DNA of 64,000 bases, taken from NCBI RefSeq assembly GCF_032884065.1, contig NW_027062877.1, forward strand, positions 1-64,000. Direction: 5' to 3'. The DNA is from Artemia franciscana (Eukaryota > Arthropoda > Branchiopoda > Anostraca > Artemiidae). Both the position numbers and the translations under genes were made by a program. Below the pieces are notes generated by a model. That model searched no databases and was not told the DNA's origin. It saw nothing but the letters and a program-made list of their open reading frames with translations. Shown here in pieces: positions 11,572-27,868 of this stretch (positions within the stretch are counted from its first letter, which is position 1; each line of letters starts with the position of its first letter).

Positions 11572-12112
11572 GAACAACAACGGAAACATATTGCAGACGA
11601 AATAGATGCTTTCCTGAAAAATTCTAATTTATGGGCACACGTAAAAACATTAAAATTAACTACAAATATGCGTGTCCGATTGCAAAACGATGACTCTGGT
11701 CAAACATTTTCAGATCAATTGCTGGCAATTGGAAATGGAAAGCTCCCAGTAGACTCAATTTCAGGACGTATACAACTACCTGCTGATTTCTGTAATTTAG
11801 TGACGTCCAAAAATGAATTGATTGAAAAAGTATTTCCGAATATTCTAAACAATTATAAAACTAATAAATGGCTAAGTGAAAGAGCGATTCTTGCACCCAA
11901 AAATATAGACGTCCACGAAATCAAAAATATTGTTATGACCAAGATTCGAGACCAGGCAGTCCTTTACAAGTCAGTCGACACAGTTTTGGAACCAAATGAT
12001 GCGGTTAATTATCCATCTGAATTTTTAAATTCCGTGGATCTTTCAGGGTTTCCACCACACGTGCTACAACTAAAAATAGGCGTACCAATAATACTTTTAA
12101 GAAATATCACCA
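11572..12112 (+). pseudogene. Helitron helicase fragment (plus strand)
   Basis: The sequence matches the Pif1 helicase region of the complete element (its 8655-9160) from about DEIDAFLKNSNLW to VPIILLRNI, with an open frame and no stop. It starts abruptly after unrelated sequence and breaks off at an inversion junction near 12112. The Walker motifs and the C-terminal helicase motif are missing, so it is a truncated relic. Confidence 0.85.
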
Positions 12113-12129
12113 CCTATGAATATAAATAG

Positions 12130-12706
12130 ATTTATATATGTGTTTCAAACTACGTAAAACTTGCGAATATACAACATTCTTGGCTTTCCTATTGTCTGTG
12201 CATATACAAAGCCTTATGTACTAATAATGACGTCATATGCAAACGCTCTTTTTACAAACAAACAAACATGCATACAAATAACTCGTTTTTATATAGATAG
12301 ATAGATAGATAGATACAATACAAATTAACTGCGTATAACTTGCGAATATACAACATTCTTCGCTGTCCAATTGTCGCTGCATATAAATAGATTGTCAGGT
12401 TTACCGACCCTCGAACATGCAACGTACAATTGTCCATGGAAAAAACAATCAGTATTAAGATCTATACCACATTTTTCTAATGATTGACCTTGAGCTTTGT
12501 TAATGGTGACTGCAAATGCTAATCGAATTGGGAATTGCAATCTTTTAAATTGAAAAGGCAGATCCGTTGGAATCATAGGAATGCGAGGAATAAGAACAGC
12601 CTCACCCTCAAAAGGCCCTGTCAAGATTGTGGCCTCTATTAGGTTTTCCATTGTTTTTTTTTTACGGCAAGTCGCGTGCCATTGCAAAGCTTTGGCGATA
12701 CGGTTA
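12130..12706 (-). pseudogene. Helitron helicase C-terminus and 3' region, inverted fragment
   Basis: On the minus strand this has the end of the helicase ([13 protein letters not shown] through [12 protein letters not shown] to the stop at about 12325), followed by the nested short unit's 5' end (TC at 12313) and part of the 3' module, up to a junction near 12130. It faces the plus-strand fragment ending at 12112, so the two halves form a small inverted rearrangement. It ends at 12706 beside a short CGATACGGTTAGG motif also found in the helicase gene, which suggests a microhomology-joined deletion. Confidence 0.8.
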
Positions 12707-12725
12707 GGTATCAGCTACGGTTCGT

Positions 12726-12799
12726 GCCGAAGTAGCTGAGTTGGTAAAGTGTTATGTTCCAGGTCCAAGAGGTTCCAGGTTCGAACCTTGGCTTTAGCA
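12726..12799 (+). pseudogene. tRNA-like sequence inside a Helitron
   Basis: It has an A-box-like TAGCTGAGTTGG, a B-box-like GGTTCGAACCT and a foldable T arm (CCAGG-TTCGAAC-CTTGG). The acceptor ends GCCGAAG/CTTTAGC pair imperfectly. No proper anticodon stem can be drawn, so it is a tRNA pseudogene or a tRNA-derived segment rather than a working tRNA. Confidence 0.6.
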
Positions 12800-12806
12800 T
12801 TAGAAC

Positions 12807-13070
12807 AAAAGAAGAAAAAAAACTAAATAAGGTAAAAACTACAAAAAAAACTAAAAAAGCTAAGAAACTAAAAAAAGGTAAAAACTAAAAACTAAAAAAG
12901 AAAAAAAACTAAAAAAAACTAAAAAAAAGTTAAAAACTACAAAACAAAACTAAAATGAAAAAAACAAAAACTAATAAGAAAAACTAAAAAAAAACTATAA
13001 ACTGAAAAAGAAAAAAAAGAAAAAAAAAGGAAAAAAACTGAAAAATAATGGAAAAAAGAAAACTAAAAAC
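12807..13070. repeat. A-rich CTAAAAA-type low-complexity tract
   Basis: Irregular repeats of AAAAACTAAAAAAGG. The same kind of tract (or its T-rich complement) lies beside the minisatellite in the other short Helitrons, for example at 15120-16230 and 18280-18530. Confidence 0.85.
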
Positions 13071-13395
13071 CGGGACACAGGGAATATATATGACGACCGG
13101 GACACTCAAAGAGAAGTTACAGACTGGGACACTGGGACACAAATAACGATTTGAGTGTCCCAGTGGGACACTGGGACACTCAAATATAAATTACAGACCG
13201 GGAAACAAATGACGATCCGGACACAGGGAATATAAATGACAACTAGGACGCTCAAAGAGAAATTACAGACTGGGACACAAATGGCGACCGGGATACTTGG
13301 AATATAAACGACGGCCGGGACACAGGGACACAACTACAAGGGCGATGCCGGGGGCACAGGGGGATATATAAATGACGACGGGGACACAGGGAATG
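13071..13395. repeat. Helitron-borne minisatellite (GACCGGGACAC type)
   Basis: Tandem variants of two alternating units, GGGACACAAATGACGACC and GGGAATATAAATGACGACC, punctuated by CTCAAAGAGAAATTACAGAC. Further blocks lie at 10310-10470, 10570-10700, 13920-14345, 15010-15130, 15265-15390, 16556-16830, 17890-18050, 18530-18800, 19370-19835, 20740-21100 and 32170-32985. Apparent [12 protein letters not shown]-type peptides are translation artefacts of this repeat. Confidence 0.9.
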
Positions 13396-14560
13396 TTCGA
13401 TTAGCAATCACCATCAACAAAGCTCAAGGGCAATCATTAGAATAATCAGGTATAGATCTGAATACAGATTGTTTTTCCCATGGACAATTTTATGTTGCAT
13501 GTTCAAGAGTCGGTAAACCTGACAATCTATTTATATGCATAGACAATGGGATATCAAAGAATGTTGTATATTCGCAAGTTTTACGTAGTTAAAAACATAT
13601 ATGTATATATCATTTTATATTCACAGGTGGGACACAGGGACACAGCTACCATGGCACGTAACGACTTACTCACGCGGGGGGGCTTGGGTGGGCGCGAAGT
13701 GCCTTCACCAACTAGGTGTTGGGGTGGCGCGAAGCGCCACCCAAACAGCTAGTATATATATAATAATGAGTTGTATGTGTGTTATGTCTGTTGAGTGACG
13801 TCAAGTTTGTATGTCGACTGACGTCATGTTTGTCGACTGCTGTCATTATAAGGATTGAGCTGTATGTCGTCATGAAGATGTTTTTCGACTAACGTCATGT
13901 TTTTCAACTGATGAAATTACAGACCGGGACACCGGGACACAGGGAATATGAATGACGACCGGGACACTCAAAGAGAAATTACAGACTGGGACACCGGGAC
14001 ACAAATCACGACCGGGACACAGGGAATATAAATGACGACCGGGACACATTGACATAACTACAATGGGGACGCCGGGGGCACAGGGGGGGATATATAAATG
14101 ACGACCGGGATAAAGGGATTGTTCGAAGAGAAATTACAGATCGGGACACCGGGACACAAATGGCGGTCGGGACACCGGGACACAGGGAATATAAATGACG
14201 ACCGGGACACTCAAAGAGAAATTACAAACTGGGACACCGGGACACAACTGACGACCGGGATACAGGGAATATAAATGACGACCGGGAAACAGGGACACAA
14301 CTACAACGGGGACGCCGGGGGCCACAGGGGGATATATAAATGACGACTGGGACACGGAATGTTCGATTAACAATCACCATCAACAAAGCTCAAGGGCAAT
14401 CATTAGAATATTCAGGTATACATCTGAATACGGATTGTTTTTCCCATGGACAATTTTATGTTGCTTGTTCAAGAGTCGGTAAACCTGACAATCTATTTAT
14501 ATGCACAGACAATGGGACATCGAAGAATGCTGTATATTGGCAATTTTACATAGTTAAAAG

Positions 14561-16458
<1,898 letters not shown>

Positions 16459-16555
16459 TTTTATATTCACAGGTGGGACACAGGGACGCAACTACAATGG
16501 CGCGTAACGACTTACGCGCGGGGAGCGGCTTGGGGGCTCCGCGAAGCGCCCCCAC

Positions 16556-17303
<748 letters not shown>

Positions 17304-17492
17304 TCTATATATACAAAAATAAGTTGTTTGTCTGTGGGTCTGTCGAGTGACGTCATGTCATCATGTCGTCATGAAGTTAGTTGTCGTCATGTTTGTTATG
17401 ACGATGACGTCATTAAAATATTTAAGAAAATTGTTCAAAAAAAAATTTACAATCGTAAGAAGATCATGGACAGAAAAACGTTTAATTGTAAA

Positions 17493-17774
17493 ATGACTGA
17501 AGAACCTACAATGGCAACAGCCGAGGAAGCTGCTCAAAGAGTATATGCCAAAAAACTTGCGGCTGATAGAGAAAGTAAGAAAAGAAAGCGTGCCGAGGAA
17601 TCACAAGAACAGCAAGAAAACAAGCTTGCAGCTAAAGAACGCAAAACCCCGCAGTTAGATGAAAATCCACCTGGACAGCGAGAGTCAAAACATATCAAAA
17701 CTGAAAATGATAGTGATGATGATTGGGTTTGGGATTTTGACTTTGATAAGGTCACCAAGCCTACCAGATTCTAG
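17493..17774 (+). CDS. Small Helitron ORF: transposase N-terminus fused to acidic tail
   Basis: A 93-aa ORF starting MTEEPTMATAEEAAQRVYAKK; an in-frame upstream ATG lies at 17466. The first ~45 residues match the charged N-terminus of the Helitron transposase (AQRVYA, DRESKKRKRAEE). The rest, including QLDENPPGQRESKHIKTE and the acidic SDDDWVWDFDFDKV, is not in the full-length protein. A degraded second copy at 20385-20620 retains the same tail. No known domain is recognised. It could be a remnant of another Helitron subfamily's ORF, a small regulator, or noncoding cargo. Confidence 0.55.
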   Translation: MTEEPTMATAEEAAQRVYAKKLAADRESKKRKRAEESQEQQENKLAAKERKTPQLDENPPGQRESKHIKTENDSDDDWVWDFDFDKVTKPTRF

Positions 17775-18192
17775 TTAAAAAAACAAAGGTTCGGCGATAT
17801 GTATTTCATAGTGACGCTGAAAAATAAAGAAGAAAAAGAAAACTGAAAAAAGAAAAAAGGTAAAAAACTAAAAAAACTAAAAAGAAAAACACTCAAAGAG
17901 AAATTACAGACCGGGACACAAATGACGACCGGGACAGAGGGAATATAAATGACGACCGGGACACTCAAAGAGAAATTACAGACTGGGATACCGGGACACA
18001 AATGACGACCGGGACACAGGGAATATAAATGACGACCAGGACACAGGTATTTAAGAATATCGTTCAAAGACAAATTTTTAATTGAAAGAAGATCGTTGAG
18101 AGAGAAATTTCTAATTGTAAAATGACTGAAGAACCTACAATGGCAACACCCGAGGCAACTACAATGGCAACACCGAATACGAATGTATTCAA

Positions 18193-18273
18193 GCCGAAGT
18201 AGCTGAGTTGGTAAAGCGTTATGTTTCAGGTTCTAGGTCCGAGAGGCTCTAGGTTTGAACCTTGGCCTTAGCA
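18193..18273 (+). pseudogene. tRNA-like sequence inside a Helitron (second copy)
   Basis: Same family as 12726-12799, with TAGCTGAGTTGG (A box) and GGTTTGAACC (B box, one change). Acceptor ends are GCCGAAG/CCTTAGC. It is seven bases longer in the middle, and again no anticodon stem forms. Confidence 0.55.
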
Positions 18274-19200
18274 TTAATACAAAAGTAGAAAAAAACTAAA
18301 AAAGGTAAAAACTACAAAAAAACTAAAAAGAAAATACTAAAAAAAACAAAAAAAAGGTAAAAAACTAAAAACTAAAAAAGAAAAAACAACTCAAAAAAAC
18401 TAAAAAAAGGTAAGAACCTACAAAAAAAACTAAAAAGAAAAAAAACTAAAAACTAATAATAAAAAACTAAAAACTGAAAAAAAAACTAAGAAAAGAAAAA
18501 AACTGAAAAATAAAGGAGAAAAAGAAAACTAAAAGCCGGGACACAGGGAATATAAATGACGACCAGGACACTCAAAGCGAAATTACAGACTGGGACACTG
18601 GGACACAAATAACGACCGGGAGATATAAATGACGACCGGGACACTCAAAGATAAATTACAGACCGGGACAACGGGACACAAATGACGACCGGGAAACAGG
18701 GAATACAAATGGTGAACGGGACGCTCAAAGAGAAATTACAGACTGGGACACTGGGACACAAATGACGACCGGGATACTGGGAATATAAATGACGAACGGG
18801 ACACGGAATGTTCGATTAGCAATCACCATCAACAAAGCTCAAGGGCAATCATTAGAATAATGAGGTATAGATCTGAATACGGATTGTTTTTCCCATGGAC
18901 AATTTTATGTTGCATGTTCAAGAGTCGGTAAACCTGACAATCTATTGATATACACAGACAATGGGACATCGAAGAACGTTGTATATTCGCAAGTTTTACG
19001 TAGTTAGAAACATATATATATATCTATAACGAAAAGAGACATATTTTATCTTTTATTTATATTCACAGGTGGGAAACAGGGACACAACTAAAATGGTGCG
19101 TAACTAATATGGCGCGTAACGACTTACGCGCGCGGGGGGGCGCCAAGTTCCCCCATCAACTAGAAGTTTGGGTGGCGCGAAGCGCCACCCGAACAGCTAG

Positions 19201-20207
19201 TATATATATAAAAATAAGTTGTATGTGTCTTATGTCTGTCGATTGACGTCATGTTTGTGTGTCGACTGACGTCATGTTTGTCGACTGACGTCATTATAGG
19301 GACTGATTTGTATGTCGTCATGAAGATGTTATTCAACTGACGTCATGTTTGTCATCTGATGAAATTACTGACCGGGACACCGGGACACAAATGACGACCG
19401 AGACACCGGGACACACGGAATATGAATGACGACCGGGACACTCAAAGAGAAATTACAGACTGAGACACCGGGAAACAAATCACAGCCGGGACACAGGGAA
19501 TATAATTGACGACCAGGACACAAGGACACAACAACAACGGGGACGCCGGGGGCACAGGGGGGATATATAACTGATGACCAGGACACAGAGATTGATCTAA
19601 GAGAAATTACAGACCGGGACACCGGGACACAAATGACGGCTGGGACACCGGGACGCAGGGAATATAAATGACGACCGGGACACTCAAAGAGAAATTACAA
19701 ACTGGGACACCGGGACACAAATGATGACTAGGACACAGGGAATATAAATGACGACCGGGACACAGGGACACAACTACAACGGGGACGCCTGGGGGCACAG
19801 GGGAATATATAAATGCCAACGGGGACACAGGGAATGTTCGATTAGCAATCACCATCAACAAAGCTCAAGGGCAATCATTAGAATAATGAGATATAAATCT
19901 GAATACGGATTGTTTTTCCCATGGACAACTATATGTTGCATGTTCAAGAGTCAGTAAACTTGACAATCTTTTTATATGCAGAGACAATGAGACAGCAAAG
20001 AATGTTGTATATTTGCATGTTTTACGTAGTTAAAAACATATATATATATCCATCTCTATTCACAGGTGGGACACAGGGACACAACTACAATGGTGCGTAA
20101 CTAATATGGCACGTAACGACTTATGCGCGTGGGGGGGCTTGGGGGGGCTCGAAGCGTCCCCACCAACTAGGTGTTGGAGTGGCGCGAAGCGCCACCCCAA
20201 CAGCTAG
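19201..20207 (+). mobile_element. Nonautonomous Helitron (about 1.0 kb)
   Basis: It begins TATATATAAAAATAAGTTG right after the previous CTAG. Three TGACGTCA-bearing GTCGACTGACGTCAT repeats follow, then minisatellite (19370-19835), a helicase tail stub (19840-20030) and the double-hairpin CTAG at 20207. Confidence 0.78.
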
Positions 20208-20221
20208 TATATATATATATA

Positions 20222-21343
20222 TCTTCTATATATATAAAAATAAGTTGTGTGTCTGTCTGTCAGGTGACGTCATGTTTCTATGTCGACTGACGTCATGAAG
20301 TTAGTTGTCGTCATTTTTGCTATGACGGTGACGTCATTAAAGATATTTAAGACATGCGTTCACGGAAAAATGTTTAATTGTAAAATGACTGAAGAACCTA
20401 CAATGGCAACAGCCGAGGAAGCTATGCCAAAAAACTTGCTGCTGATAGAGCATGCTGATTGCTTGCTGCTGATAGAGCTAAAGAACGCAAAACCGCGCAG
20501 TTAGATGAAAATCCACCTGGAAAGCGAGAGTCAAAACATATCAAAACTGAAAATGATAGCGATGATGATTGGGTTTGGGATTTTGACTTGGATAAGATCA
20601 TCAATGCCTACCAGATTTAAGTTAAAAAACAAAGGTTCGGCGATATGTACTTCATAGTGACGCTGAAAAATAAAGAAGAAAAAAACTGAAAAAATGTAAA
20701 AAACTAAAAAAAAACTAAAAAGAAAAAACACCCAAAGATAAATTACAGACCGGGACACAAATGACGACCGACACAGAGGGAATATAAATGACGACCGGGA
20801 ACCTGAAAGACAAATTACAGACTGGGATACCCGGACACAAATCATGACCGGGAATATAAATGACGACCGGGACACAGGGACACAACTACAACGGGGACGC
20901 CGGGGGCACAGGCGGGATATATAATTGACGACTGAGACACAGGGATTGTTTGAATAGAAATTACAGACCGGGACAACGGGACACAAATGACGACCGGGAC
21001 ACTGGGACACAGGGAATATAAATGACGACCGGGACGCTCAAAGAGAAATTACAAACAGGGACACCAGGACACAAATGACGACCGGGACACAGGGAATATA
21101 AATTCTATTTATATGCACAGACAATGGGACAGCGAAGAATGTTGTATATTCGCATGTTTTACGTAGTTAAAAATATATATTTATATCTATCTCTATTCAC
21201 AGCTGGGACACAGGGACACAGCTACAATGGCGCGTAACTAATATGGCGCGTAACGACTTACGAGCGCTGGGGGGCTTGGGGGGGTGCGAAGCGCCCCACC
21301 AACTGGGTGTTGGGGTGGCGCGAAGCGCCACCCCAACAGCTAG
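20222..21343 (+). mobile_element. Nonautonomous Helitron with broken small ORF
   Basis: A|TCTTCTATATATATAAAAATAAG at 20221/20222 matches the start of the full-length element, and CTAG ends at 21343. It is 1122 bp. It contains the damaged small ORF (20385-20620), minisatellite (20740-21100) and only the last few codons of the helicase stub before the 3' module. Confidence 0.82.
20385..20620 (+). pseudogene. Frameshifted copy of the small acidic-tail ORF
   Basis: It starts MTEEPTMATAEEA as in the ORF at 17493, but about 13 bases are missing after that point, so the frame is lost. The downstream part, read in its own frame, still encodes QLDENPPGKRESKHIKTE and DDDWVWDFDLDKI before a stop at 20618. 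Confidence 0.7.
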
Positions 21344-23389
<2,046 letters not shown>

Positions 23390-26099
23390 ATGAATTTGAA
23401 ATTAGATTACAGACATATACTGACAGCAAGGTCTGATAGGGTGAAATGTGTTGATTTGCATCCAACCGAACCATGGATGTTAGTCTCATTATATAATGGA
23501 ATGATCCATGTTTGGAATCATCAAAACCAGCAGTTAATTAAGACCTTTGAAGTGTGCTACAGTCCTGTCCGATCTGGAAAATTTATTGCAAGGAAAAATT
23601 GGATTATCACAGGTTCAGATGACTATAGAATAAGAGTTTTTAACTACAATACACTGGAACGGCAGCATGCTGTTGATGCCCACAAAAATTACATAAGATG
23701 CCTTGCTGTCCATCCAACACTTCCAATTGTTTTATCTGGAAGCGATGACATGAAAATCAAAATGTGGAACTGGGACAACAGTTGGACCTGTCAGAAAGTA
23801 TTTGACGGGCATTCCCATTATGTTATGCAGATTGTATTTAATCCCAAAGATAATAATACATTTGCATCTGCGTCGTTGGACAAGACCATTAAAATTTGGC
23901 AACTTGCGTCTTCCATTCCGAACTTCACACTTAAAGGTCATGTGAATTACATTACCTGTTTAGATTACACTCACGCCGGCCAGAAGCCCTATTTGATCTC
24001 CGGTGCCGATGATTGCTTGGTGAAAATTTGGGACTATCAAAATCGAAGTTGTGTTCAAAGTTTATATGGCCATACAGAAAATATATCAGCTGTAGTTTTT
24101 CATCCTGAATTGCCCATTATTATTACTGGTTCGGAAGATGGCACAGTCAAAATTTGGAATGCCACCACTTACAGTTTGCAGAAAACTTTAAATTATGGGC
24201 TCGGTAGGGCTTTTACAATTTGCTGCCTAAAAGGCTCAAATATGGTTGACATTGGTTTCGATGATGGTTGTGTTATGATTCGCTTAGGAAAGGAAGACCC
24301 AACTTTCTCAATGGATGAGGGGGGAAAGATTTTGTGGATAAAAAATTCTGAAATAGAAATGGTTAACTTGAAACAATTTGCAAATGAAAATATCAAAGAT
24401 GGCGAACGTCTTAATCTTTCTGTCAAAGGAGACGCTAAAAGCTCTGAAGTGTTTGCGAACACATTGGCACATAACAGCGATGGTCGTTATGTTGCTGTCT
24501 GCGGTGGAGGTGAATACATTATATATACTGCAATGGCTCTTCGAAATAAAGCATATGGCTCCGCTTTGGAATTTGTTTGAGGAAATGAACCTGAAGCTTT
24601 CGCAATTCGAGAATCTACTACCACTGTCAAAGTTTTCCAAAAGTTAACAAAAGAAAAAAAATCCCTGAAAGTGGGTGCTGATGGAATATACGGGGGCACA
24701 CTTCTTGGAGTTCGTTTTAAGTATCAATTGACTTTTTACTGCTGGGATTCTCTTGACCTTGTAATAAGAACTGATATTCAGCCAACAGGAGTATTTTGGG
24801 GTGGGAACCGTGAAATGGTTGCTATCACCACTAAAGAGAACTTTTATATGCTGCATTGCGATGTTTCTGCTCTTGCTGAAGCAAGCGAGGAAGACCGACA
24901 TCATTCCAACTTTCCTTTTGACGATATAGATGAAGTAAAAGAAAACGTGAAAACAGCTACCTGGGTGGGGGATTGTTTTATTTATTTGAACTCCTTGAAC
25001 AGACTGAATTACTATGTTGATGGTGAAATAGTCACAATATCTTACTTAGATAGACCCCATTACATACTTGGCTACATTCCAAGACATAACCGAATCTATC
25101 TCTGTGACAAGGAATTGAATGTTTTATCATACTCTCTACACCTCTCTGTTCTAGACTTTGAAACCTCTGTTATGAGGAAAGATATCCAAAATGCCCAGCA
25201 GCTCCTACCCAGTATCCTACGGTCATACTATACGAAAATTGCACATTTCCTAGAAAAACAAGGGTTCGTTAGCCAAGCCCTTTCAGTATCAACGGACCCT
25301 GATCATAAGTTTGATCTTGCCCTACAATTGAGTAAGCTTGATTTGGCTGTTGAGTTAGCCAGAGAAATCGTCAGCGATCAAAAGTGGCGACAGCTAGCAG
25401 ACTGCAGTATTTTAAATGGTAGGTTGGATCTGGCAGACAAGTGCTATGAAGCAACCCAGGATTTTGGAGCTATGTTAATTCTTAGGAGTTCAAGTGGCAA
25501 TTTGGATAAGGTGGCGGAGCTTGCAGAAATGGCTCGTAGTGCAAGAAAATTTAACGTTGCCTTCACTGCATATCTTTTGACCCACCAAAATTTGAAAGCT
25601 TTAGATATTTTAGTTGAAACTAATAAGTTGCCAGATGCAGCGTTTTTCGCAAGGACCTATCTGCTCTCTGAAGTACCAAGGGTGACGCAACTTTGGAAAG
25701 CTGAACAACAGAAATCAAATGCAAAAGCAGCCCAAGGCATCGCTGATCCTTTGGAGTACACGAATCTCTTTCCTAGCTTTGAGGAATCGTTGCAAATTCA
25801 GAGATATTTGGAACAAAGTGAAAGAATCGTCCCAGCTAGCCAATATTCAACAAGAACCTCTAACAACCAGAGAAATGTCTTCGAAGAACTTTCCAAAGCC
25901 TTTACCTCTGGCTTAAACCTTGAAAAAAACTAGGGAAAATAATCCTAGCGATGATGGGGCATTAGAGGAACAGAGACAATTGGAACCTCAATCAGCTGAA
26001 CTGATTACTGACAGAGATATAGAACTGGACTTAGAAAACATGAACTTAGAAAATATTGATTACAGTAACATAAGTGAAGAGGATTTGCTTGGATATTGA
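23390..26099 (+). pseudogene. COPB2: Intronless COPB2 (coatomer beta') copy, probable retrocopy
   Basis: Beta'-COP is a WD40 subunit of the COPI coat, acting in Golgi-ER retrograde transport. The start MNLKLDY...LTARSDRVK at 23390 aligns with the family N-terminus; the 13 upstream in-frame codons do not. WD repeats follow (DLHPTEPWMLVSLYNG, SGSDDMKIKMWNW, SASLDKTIKIWQL, SGADDCLVKIWDY, TGSEDGTVKIW), then the coatomer WD-associated region with AHFLEKQGF and ARTYL. The acidic C-terminus (LENMNLENIDY) ends at 26099. Two lesions are visible: an in-frame TGA at 24578-24580 where Trp is expected, and a one-base shift at an A7 run (25923-25929). The family normally has introns; none is present. AATAAA and poly(A) follow. 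A young retropseudogene fits best. A functional gene with sequencing errors is possible. Confidence 0.85.
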
Positions 26100-26594
26100 G
26101 GTTATGAGTAACCTAAGAAGCTGGGCTCAAGTTTTGCTATGATATGATTCCAAACAGTGTATTCCAACAAGTATTGGAATATGATTCCAAACTGGTGAGG
26201 TGCGATGGATTATATTCCCTGGTTGATTTAAATCCCATGATATTACACCTTGGGATCCTTGTCAAACAATTTTGGCGCCCGACTTGGTTGAAGAAGGTCA
26301 TGCTGTCATGCCCCACTGACAGCAGGCTTTCAAAAAGGAATTTTTCGTACAGTTGTATAGCTTGTTTATTAAAAAATCCATTTATGCTTATTCATTTTAT
26401 GCTTGTTTATTAATACCATGGGACTTAACATTTACTAGAGTATTAGATATTCATAATATTAAAAAAAAAAAAATCCAAGAGTGTGTGTGTGTTTTTTCAC
26501 TGCCCCTTCTTAAGATGTTCAATCCAAATTTTATTCTATTATACTGCTGATGTAAGGGTGATTTTTGGGTTATGTAATCTCAATATTTTCGAAA

Positions 26595-26625
26595 AATAAA
26601 TAAACTTCTTATGGTAAAAAAAAAA
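26595..26625 (+). promoter_or_regulatory. Polyadenylation signals and retroposed poly(A)
   Basis: Overlapping AATAAA motifs at 26595-26604 are followed by A10 at 26616-26625. That is the spacing expected for the 3' end of a reverse-transcribed mRNA. Another A13 run lies at 26460-26472. I could not find a convincing flanking target duplication. Confidence 0.55.
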
Positions 26626-26837
26626 TCGGATATCATTTCGTAAGAACAATTGGCATACGATTAGTGACGCATAATCCTCTCTTACGGTTAATTTGGAAAT
26701 ACTAAACTTCAGCTTTCTTTTCATTTTCTTTTCAACAGGTGTGCCATAAATGACATATTTATACAGCTTACCATGGTTGCTTAGCATGGTAATAAATGAC
26801 ATTAGTGTAAAGAGCAAGGTGTTGAAAAGGGGGAATC

Positions 26838-27868
26838 CCCGTCATATACGTAACAATGTCTGTTTGTTTGAAGTTTTAATGTTGCTCATTACTTTCAGTT
26901 GAAAAATGTGTTTTTTTATTTAATTTCTGATCGTTTTTTAAATAATGCTAGCAAATCTGGCCACACCTCCGTTGAGAAATCCCCCTCCCCAAGGAAAACA
27001 TATTCTCTATAAAATACAATCCTGGTGAAAACTTATCCCGGACAATTATCCTTATCAACTCCACACGTAAAACTGAGACGGAAAAGAGAAAGCAAAACAT
27101 ATAAAAATAAATTTTTTCAAAGGAATTCTGGCAAATTCCCACAGTGTACAATTACCCCTGACAAGTTCATCCCCTAGAAACTTCCCTCTCCATGGAAAAT
27201 CCTTCCGTGGATAACCCCCATCAGAAAATTCGCCCCCCCCCCTCACGCCCGAAAGGTATACATACTTCCGAAAGATAAACATTATGAATAAACAATGGGC
27301 AGATTTATAACTTAAAAACCTTTCCCATAAGGCAGTGGGCTGAAGATGGGGGTTATACTATATCTAAAGGCATAGTTATTGGGCCTTTCAACCATAATGA
27401 AGAGAATCGGTGGCTCAAAATTTTGATGGGACGATTTTGGGAAAAAAAAAAGATGGGGGACACGGCCTAGTTGCACTCCAGTCTTTTCGGTCACTTAAAA
27501 AGGGCACTAGAGCTTTAAATCTCCGTTCGAATGAGCCATCTTACAATATCTTAATACCAGTGAGTCAATACAATCATCCCTTTGAAAAAACCTGATACGA
27601 TGACTCTGATGGTGTGATTTTCATTAAGATTCTATGACTTTTTGGGGGCGTTTTTCCCTTTTTCGAAACTCGGGCAAATTTTCTCAGGCCGGCAGCCTTT
27701 AATGGAAAAGAATAAATTTAAAGAAACTTAAATATTTGAAATCAGCATAACAAGCCGATTCTACTGATACATCTATTGGTGTCAAAATGTCATTTTCTTG
27801 GAGTTTCAGTTACCATTGAGCGGGGTCGCTTCTTACATACAGTTTGTTACCACAAACTGTTTGAAATT
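26838..27868 (+). repeat. Dispersed noncoding repeat, copy 1
   Basis: It begins with GTTTTAATGTTGCTCATTACTTTCAG-like sequence and runs through CCC-rich stretches with CAATGGGC. It ends near ACAGTTTGTTACCACAAACTG (27840-27860). The same order, inverted, occurs at 56735-57896, and a partial copy at 44950-45838. No coding capacity was found. Confidence 0.7.

Larger units (their letters stand above)
12707..13752 (+). mobile_element. Nonautonomous Helitron, 5' end not resolved
   Basis: In order: a tRNA-like block, an A-rich tract of CTAAAAA-type repeats (12807-13070), the shared minisatellite (13071-13395), a helicase C-terminal stub (about 13393-13590) carrying the stop after QSLE seen in sister elements, and the 3' module. 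It ends in the double hairpin and CTAG at 13752. The 5' TC end is not recognisable. Confidence 0.7.
17304..19200 (+). mobile_element. Nonautonomous Helitron carrying a small ORF
   Basis: It starts TCTATATATACAAAAATAAG, directly abutting the previous CTAG with no spacer, and ends CTAG at 19200. It holds TGACGTCA sites, a 93-codon ORF (17493-17774), a second start fragment at about 18121, a tRNA-like block (18193), an A-rich tract, minisatellites, a helicase tail (about 18800-19005) and the 3' module. At 1897 bp it is the longest short element here. Confidence 0.8.

Noticed and set aside
24578-24580. TGA as selenocysteine or programmed readthrough
   Set aside because: The family has Trp there, and the copy also has a frameshift; a nonsense change or sequencing error is simpler.
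24580-24671. Frameshift or intron between the two COPB2 halves
   Set aside because: The frame continues in phase across the gap and encodes the expected residues; the only interruption is the TGA at 24578.
24308-24904. Minus-strand ORFs opposite COPB2
   Set aside because: Shadows of the conserved plus-strand reading frame.
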